From positions 10,033 through 48,710 of the forward strand of contig PLRJ01000216.1 of NCBI GenBank assembly GCA_003163855.1: DNA of 38,678 nucleotides, given 5' to 3'. The position numbers were made by a program, and so were the translations under genes. The notes under the pieces are model-generated. The model searched no databases and had not been told where the DNA came from. It saw only the letters and a list, made by a program, of their open reading frames with translations. This document shows positions 34,610 to 38,678 of this stretch, piece after piece (the first letter of the stretch is position 1; each line of letters begins with the position of its first letter). This DNA is from Bryobacterales bacterium (lineage in GTDB: Bacteria > Acidobacteriota > Terriglobia > Bryobacterales > Bryobacteraceae).

Positions 34610-35680
34610 TCAGGCGGACACCGTCTGTAAGAGGCGGACCCGCCAGGATTCGACAATTTCTTTGAAGATGGTGGGGAGCGGGCGGGTGATGGTCCAGTTT
34701 GGATAGTGACTTTTCATTTTGCGCAGATCGCTGTAATAGCAGATGTGGTCGCCTACCCGATTTTGATCACTGTAGGTGTAGTTCTGCGGCTTGCCGGTTA
34801 ACGCTTCAACCATAGCGAAGGCTTCCAGAATGGAGCAGGCGTTTTCTTTACCGCCGCCAATATTGTAGACCTCACCGCTGCGAGGCGCGCGTGCGAAGCT
34901 GAGGATGAAATTGGCGACATCTTCGGAATGAATGTTGTCGCGCACCTGTTTGCCTTTGTAGCCGTGTACTTTGTACTCGCGGCCCTCCACGTTGCAACGA
35001 ACCAGATAACTGAGGAAGCCGTGCAGTTCGACGCCCGAGTGGTTGGGCCCGGTGAGGCAGCCGCCGCGCAGGCAGCAGGTCGGCATACCGAAATAGCGGC
35101 CATATTCCTGCACCATGACGTCGGAGGCGACTTTGGACGCGCCGAAAATAGAGTGCTTGGATTGATCGATGGAGAAGGTTTCGGGAATGCCGTGGCTATA
35201 GGCCGGGTCGTCGTAATCCCAGCGCGTCTCGAGTTCGCGCAGAGGAATGTTGTTGGGCATGTCACCGTAGACTTTGTTGGTGGACATGTGGATGAAGGGG
35301 CTTTCGGGACACGCGCGGCGCGCGCCTTCCAGCAGGTTCAGGGTGCCGACGGCGTTGGTGTCGAAGTCGGCGAAGGGAATGGCGGCGGCACGGTCGTGCG
35401 ACGGTTGGGCGGCGGTATGAACAATGATGTCGGGCTTGAGCTCGCCGATGAGGTGGATGATGCCATCGCGATTGCGGATGTCCAGATGGTAGTGCTGGTA
35501 GTTATGAATTTGCGCGCGCAGACGGCGTAGTGACCAACTGGTGTCGCCTTCAGGACCAAAGAAAACAGCGCGTTCGTTGTTGTCGATGCCGGTGATTTGA
35601 TAACCGTGACGAGACAGGTACAGGCTGACTTCGGAACCTATCAAGCCGCATGATCCGGTGACTAGGGCAAATTTGGACAC
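34610..35680 (-). CDS. CDP-paratose 2-epimerase-like NAD-dependent epimerase
   Basis: A 356-residue extended short-chain dehydrogenase that begins directly with the dinucleotide motif [10 protein letters not shown] (8-17), followed by [17 protein letters not shown], which resembles CDP-paratose/tyvelose epimerases. STNKVYGD is present. At the catalytic YxxxK position the sequence is SIFGASK, so Phe179 stands where Tyr is usual; Lys183 is kept. GTG at 35680 gives a normal N terminus; ATG at 35701 would add seven residues and overlap the start of the divergent gene. It is first gene of the minus-strand sugar operon. Confidence 0.88.
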   Translation of the reverse strand: MSKFALVTGSCGLIGSEVSLYLSRHGYQITGIDNNERAVFFGPEGDTSWSLRRLRAQIHNYQHYHLDIRNRDGIIHLIGELKPDIIVHTAAQPSHDRAAAIPFADFDTNAVGTLNLLEGARRACPESPFIHMSTNKVYGDMPNNIPLRELETRWDYDDPAYSHGIPETFSIDQSKHSIFGASKVASDVMVQEYGRYFGMPTCCLRGGCLTGPNHSGVELHGFLSYLVRCNVEGREYKVHGYKGKQVRDNIHSEDVANFILSFARAPRSGEVYNIGGGKENACSILEAFAMVEALTGKPQNYTYSDQNRVGDHICYYSDLRKMKSHYPNWTITRPLPTIFKEIVESWRVRLLQTVSA

Positions 35681-35699
35681 TGCTTCATATTCTATAAGC

Positions 35700-37784
35700 A
35701 TGCTGAAGGCGGATAGGGCGCGCTGGTTCGCCGTGGCGGTGGCGGTTTTGATGGCGGTCTGGTTTGCCGCGAACTGTTGGCAAACCGGACGTTTGTTATT
35801 GGATTGGTATTCGCCGCTGCCCTTTCGCGATTATTGGCAGAACGTGGCGGCTTACACGTCACCGCATTTTTCTGCATTCTGGCGGCAGCAGAACGAACAT
35901 CGAATTCTTTTTCCGGAGGTGATTTTTGCGGTGGACACGCTGCTGTTTCGCGGGCGGATGATCCTGCCGCTGGTGCTGAGTTCGCTGTGCTACCTGGGCG
36001 TTTGGGCCGCGCTGCTGTGGGGTGTTTATGGCTCGCGCATGAGCGCGCCGTTGCGCGAGATAGCGGTTTTGTTTGCCGGTGCGTTGATGCTGTGGCAGGG
36101 CTGCGCGGGCGTGCTGGCCACGCCGTTTCAGTTGACGTTCACCATGCTGCAGTTGGCGGTGGCGTTGAGTTTTGTCTTTTTGGCGCTCCTGCATGAGACG
36201 AAGAAGAGCCGCTATGCGGCCGGTGTTGCGATGGCCGCGGTGGTGGCTACGTATTCGCTCGCGGGCGGATTGCTCTTGTGGCCAATTTTGCTTGTCGCGG
36301 CTTTGCTTTTAAAGGTGCACGCAAGGCAAGTGGCGGCCATTGCGATCTGTGGCTTGGCAGCTGTCGGCGCCTATTTCATCGGTTACCAGCGCCGCAGCAG
36401 CTTGCATGCGCTGCCGTTGCTCCAGCACCCGCGATATGCAGCCGGCTTCGTGGCTTCGTTTTTGAGCATGCCGTTTGAGTCGGTGGCTGCGGGTGTAATC
36501 AGTTTATTGATCTTTGCCTGCTGCGTGACGGTGGCGGTCAGGCGCGGTCTGTGGAATACGCGACTGGCGATTGTTGTATTTGGCATCTACCTCTACACGT
36601 TGCTGAGCGCGGTGTTGACGGCGGCGGGGCGGATGGAATGGAACGATCCGTATTTCAAGGCCGCAAGGGCTGCGCGTTACATCACGGTACCGATGGCAGC
36701 CTGGGGAGCGCTGATTGTAGCGGCGGTGTGGCTATTGTCGATAACGAGAGTGGCCCGGTTCACGATTCCGCTGGTGCTGGTGGGCGCTGCCTTGGCGTTC
36801 AGCGGCTGTCTGGCCGAGCAGGAACTTGTGAAGAGGTCGGCGCAGGAGGCTTCGGAGCTACAGATAGCCGCTCTGATGCTGCGGAACAACGTAGAGGACG
36901 ACGCCACGCTGATCAACGTTTATCCGAGTGCCGGGTTTGTCCGTGAGCGGCTCCCGGAATTGCAAAAGAGGCGGCTATCCATTTATGCGCATGGGACTGA
37001 CAGTTGGTTGGGACAGGATGTGAAGAGCCTGTGGCCCTTTGCGCAGCCGGTGCCGGGGCAGATTACACGGGTTTATCCGGTGGAAGGCGGCTTCGAGATT
37101 TATGGATGGAGCGATTCGCCATTCCTCCAGGATGAGCATGCCGTCTTGTTTACGAACCTGGACGGGAAAATAGTGGGGTTTGGACGGCGTCCCAAAGCCG
37201 GATTTCCCATGGGTTTTGGCACCTGGGAGACTCCACCAGCGCTGGCTTTCGTAGGGTTTGTGCGGTCAAACCACGATTCTGGGCCGTTGACGGCTTGGGT
37301 GTGGGCGCATCCGGATAAGACCCTGCACCGGATGGGAGATCCGTTTGCCATTCCTGACATAAGCGTTGCGACTGAATCTGGCGCACTGGTGCCGGGAGTC
37401 ACCTGGGAGATGGATCTTGGGTTCCATTTGAATGGGCAGCTCGTTTCGGATGAAAACGGACCCGCTCCTGCTGGTCCTATATATGGGAGCTTCGGCAGCA
37501 ACAAGACGGGGGAGCTTCGCAGCAACGATTTTGAAGCGCCCGACCATTGCCTGGTATTGCCGGTGCTGCATGGGCTGTCGGCTTATGGACAGTCGGTGAA
37601 GCTGATGGATGCCCACACGAAGGCGGTGATTGCAGCGGCTCCGATGTTTGACGGGCGCTCGATTTGGGAGCGTTGGCGCATTGGTATTCCGCCGAGCGTC
37701 CAGCGAGTGTTTGTGTTTGCGAAGGATGCGGGGGAAGGTGGGAACCAGTGGATAGCCGTGGGCGGTCCGGCGGCTTGCCGATAG
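35700..37784 (+). CDS. Large GT-C-like membrane protein of unknown specificity
   Basis: A 694-residue protein with about nine or ten hydrophobic segments in residues 8-390 and a soluble C-terminal region of about 300 residues. The first loop holds [12 protein letters not shown] and [13 protein letters not shown], a pattern I associate with GT-C-type polysaccharide membrane proteins; no named family can be given with confidence. The C-terminal part includes short blocks such as [20 protein letters not shown] at 35700 is chosen because the region before it (GTG 35658) lies inside the divergent epimerase; there is no ribosome site, and a TATTCT at 35688-35693 would fit a leaderless start. It probably works with the adjacent sugar genes. 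Confidence 0.78.
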   Translation: MLKADRARWFAVAVAVLMAVWFAANCWQTGRLLLDWYSPLPFRDYWQNVAAYTSPHFSAFWRQQNEHRILFPEVIFAVDTLLFRGRMILPLVLSSLCYLGVWAALLWGVYGSRMSAPLREIAVLFAGALMLWQGCAGVLATPFQLTFTMLQLAVALSFVFLALLHETKKSRYAAGVAMAAVVATYSLAGGLLLWPILLVAALLLKVHARQVAAIAICGLAAVGAYFIGYQRRSSLHALPLLQHPRYAAGFVASFLSMPFESVAAGVISLLIFACCVTVAVRRGLWNTRLAIVVFGIYLYTLLSAVLTAAGRMEWNDPYFKAARAARYITVPMAAWGALIVAAVWLLSITRVARFTIPLVLVGAALAFSGCLAEQELVKRSAQEASELQIAALMLRNNVEDDATLINVYPSAGFVRERLPELQKRRLSIYAHGTDSWLGQDVKSLWPFAQPVPGQITRVYPVEGGFEIYGWSDSPFLQDEHAVLFTNLDGKIVGFGRRPKAGFPMGFGTWETPPALAFVGFVRSNHDSGPLTAWVWAHPDKTLHRMGDPFAIPDISVATESGALVPGVTWEMDLGFHLNGQLVSDENGPAPAGPIYGSFGSNKTGELRSNDFEAPDHCLVLPVLHGLSAYGQSVKLMDAHTKAVIAAAPMFDGRSIWERWRIGIPPSVQRVFVFAKDAGEGGNQWIAVGGPAACR

Positions 37785-37812
37785 TAAGTTACTCCACATT
37801 AGTACCGGGGTA

Positions 37813-37841
37813 TTGACAGCTTGGGTGGCTTCTTGTAACCT
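37813..37841 (+). promoter_or_regulatory. Candidate sigma-70 promoter for the last gene
   Basis: TTGACA (37813-37818) is a perfect -35, followed after 17 bases by TAACCT (37836-37841), a weak -10. The -10 overlaps the first GTAACC repeat. A promoter with a weak -10 and nearby repeats is usual for activator-controlled genes, but this is inference. Confidence 0.45.
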
Positions 37842-37862
37842 TTTCGTAACCACTTTGTAACC
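37835..37862 (+). promoter_or_regulatory. Three GTAACC direct repeats at 11-bp spacing
   Basis: GTAACC occurs at 37835-37840, 37846-37851 and 37857-37862, each preceded by T-rich sequence. Exact 11-base steps put all copies on one face of the helix, as in PhoB/OmpR-type binding sites. They lie 33-60 bases upstream of the ATG at 37895. Confidence 0.55.
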
Positions 37863-37874
37863 AAAAAGTGGTTA
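37847..37874. repeat. 10-bp perfect inverted repeat in the same leader
   Basis: TAACCACTTT (37847-37856) and AAAGTGGTTA (37865-37874) are exact complements around an 8-base loop that includes the third GTAACC. It may be an operator or an RNA hairpin just before the ribosome site AAGGAG (37879-37884). Confidence 0.55.
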
Positions 37875-37894
37875 ATGCAAGGAGATTCCCGAAG

Positions 37895-38641
37895 ATGCAC
37901 CGCATTGTTGCTGCCTTATTCGTACTCTTGAGTTTAGGTCTTTCGACCGGCTCTGCCAGAGCCGCTCAAGAGGGCCAGACGACCCCACCTTTGCAACCGG
38001 TTTCGGTGACTAGCGGTGCCACTGCCGGAGTGGCCAACCAGGAAGCACAACCCTTTACACACTATGCCTATATACCCGTGAACAGCGACCTGGGCTCTAT
38101 CCGATTTGAGAGAGTGAAGGCAGTGGAAATTCGGACATCGACCCCGTCCGCCAAAGACTCCAGCTACTGCGATCAACTTGCTTTTCGTGAACCGGGTGGC
38201 TCCATGTTCTGCTCTGGCGGGAAGGAGGGCACCGCGATAAAGGGGTATGAAGTGGTGTATTCCTACCTGGCGCAGCCGCTACCATCCGACGAGCATGGCA
38301 GTGGAAGCTTTACATTCCGGGTTTACTTCAGGCCGGACGAGGTCGCGGCGCAGCTGCGTGAGGGGTTGGCTTTTAAAAGACAGGATCGCGCTGAAACGGC
38401 GGCTTACTTTACTATCAAGACGGAGCGTGAAGTAGAGCGGCACGTGGAGATTGATGAGGCGCGGTCGCACTTGTGCCCTGGGCATTACACAGACGCCGCA
38501 TGGGTGAAGAACGACAGCGCTTGTAAGGATGAGATTAGCTACAAAACCAGCGCCGCTCCTTCCAGGTTTGTCACCGTGACGGTCAGCCCGGTCGCCAGTC
38601 AGGTGGCGCGTGAAGTCGGCGCCGATTTGCCTAATAAGTAG
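37895..38641 (+). CDS. Exported protein of unknown function
   Basis: A 248-residue protein with a clear signal peptide (MHRIVAALFVLLSLGLSTGSARA, cleavage before AQEG). The mature part has four cysteines that could form disulfides (SSYCDQLAF, SMFCSGGKE, SHLCPGHY, DSACKDE) and repeated beta-like segments (FTHYAYIPVNSD, GSFTFRVYFRPDEV, RFVTVTVSP). No family was recognised and no catalytic motif seen. The ATG at 37895 is preferred over GTG 37868 because AAGGAG lies ten bases upstream and the signal peptide then begins normally. The phased repeats upstream suggest regulated expression. Confidence 0.8.
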   Translation: MHRIVAALFVLLSLGLSTGSARAAQEGQTTPPLQPVSVTSGATAGVANQEAQPFTHYAYIPVNSDLGSIRFERVKAVEIRTSTPSAKDSSYCDQLAFREPGGSMFCSGGKEGTAIKGYEVVYSYLAQPLPSDEHGSGSFTFRVYFRPDEVAAQLREGLAFKRQDRAETAAYFTIKTEREVERHVEIDEARSHLCPGHYTDAAWVKNDSACKDEISYKTSAAPSRFVTVTVSPVASQVAREVGADLPNK

Positions 38642-38678
38642 GCGTCATCCGAACCACTTAGCCCGACTTTCGCAGTAA

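Overview
The window looks like chromosomal DNA of an Acidobacteriota member, probably a Bryobacterales/Solibacter-type soil bacterium. This is inferred from gene content, not from a marker-gene comparison. The clues are a VWFA-related protein of the type expanded in acidobacteria, a PEP-CTERM sorted protein, a Uma2-type gene, an RND pump with the SRxIDN form of TM4, exported Gfo/Idh/MocA enzymes, moderately high GC and frequent GTG/TTG starts. No rRNA, tRNA, convincing CRISPR array, insertion sequence or prophage was found.

Layout. (1) 1-449: a 38-bp tandem repeat at the left edge runs into the stop codon of a SnoaL/NTF2-like gene. (2) 758-4930: a light-sensing phosphorelay of three overlapping genes: bacteriophytochrome histidine kinase, single-domain response regulator, and a receiver-first kinase. 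(3) 5026-9174: housekeeping run ileS-lspA-lgt (isoleucyl-tRNA synthetase and two lipoprotein-maturation enzymes). (4) 9120-12341, minus strand: exported Gfo/Idh/MocA oxidoreductase, a frame-disrupted Uma2 gene and a GT-C-like membrane protein whose 3' end overlaps lgt tail to tail. (5) 12471-20929: six tightly coupled genes: RraA-like protein, RND adaptor, RND pump, TolC-like channel, NarL-type sensor kinase and LuxR-type regulator. (6) 21034-26491: three contiguous genes: a 1125-residue exported protein of unknown function, a VWFA-domain protein and a Rossmann/methyltransferase-like protein. (7) 26603-30372: three exported proteins: a phospholipase C/acid-phosphatase-type phosphoesterase ending in a clear terminator, an AapJ-like solute-binding protein without permease genes, and a PEP-CTERM protein. 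(8) 30432-32632: DUF4342 protein, gatB and a VOC-fold protein. (9) 32760-37784: a minus-strand sugar cluster (GT2 glycosyltransferase and two nucleotide-sugar epimerases) divergent from a large GT-C-like membrane protein. (10) 37895-38641: an exported protein of unknown function behind a promoter region with three GTAACC repeats spaced exactly 11 bp.

How the genes work together. The phytochrome cluster can sense red/far-red light and pass phosphate between two kinases and two receivers, but it has no DNA-binding output of its own. The RraA/RND operon carries its own two-component system, so the pump probably responds to an envelope or chemical signal. The best candidates for undescribed biology are the unknown/VWFA/methyltransferase-like operon at 21034-26491, the RraA-efflux-two-component fusion of functions at 12471-20929, and the closed phytochrome relay at 758-4930.
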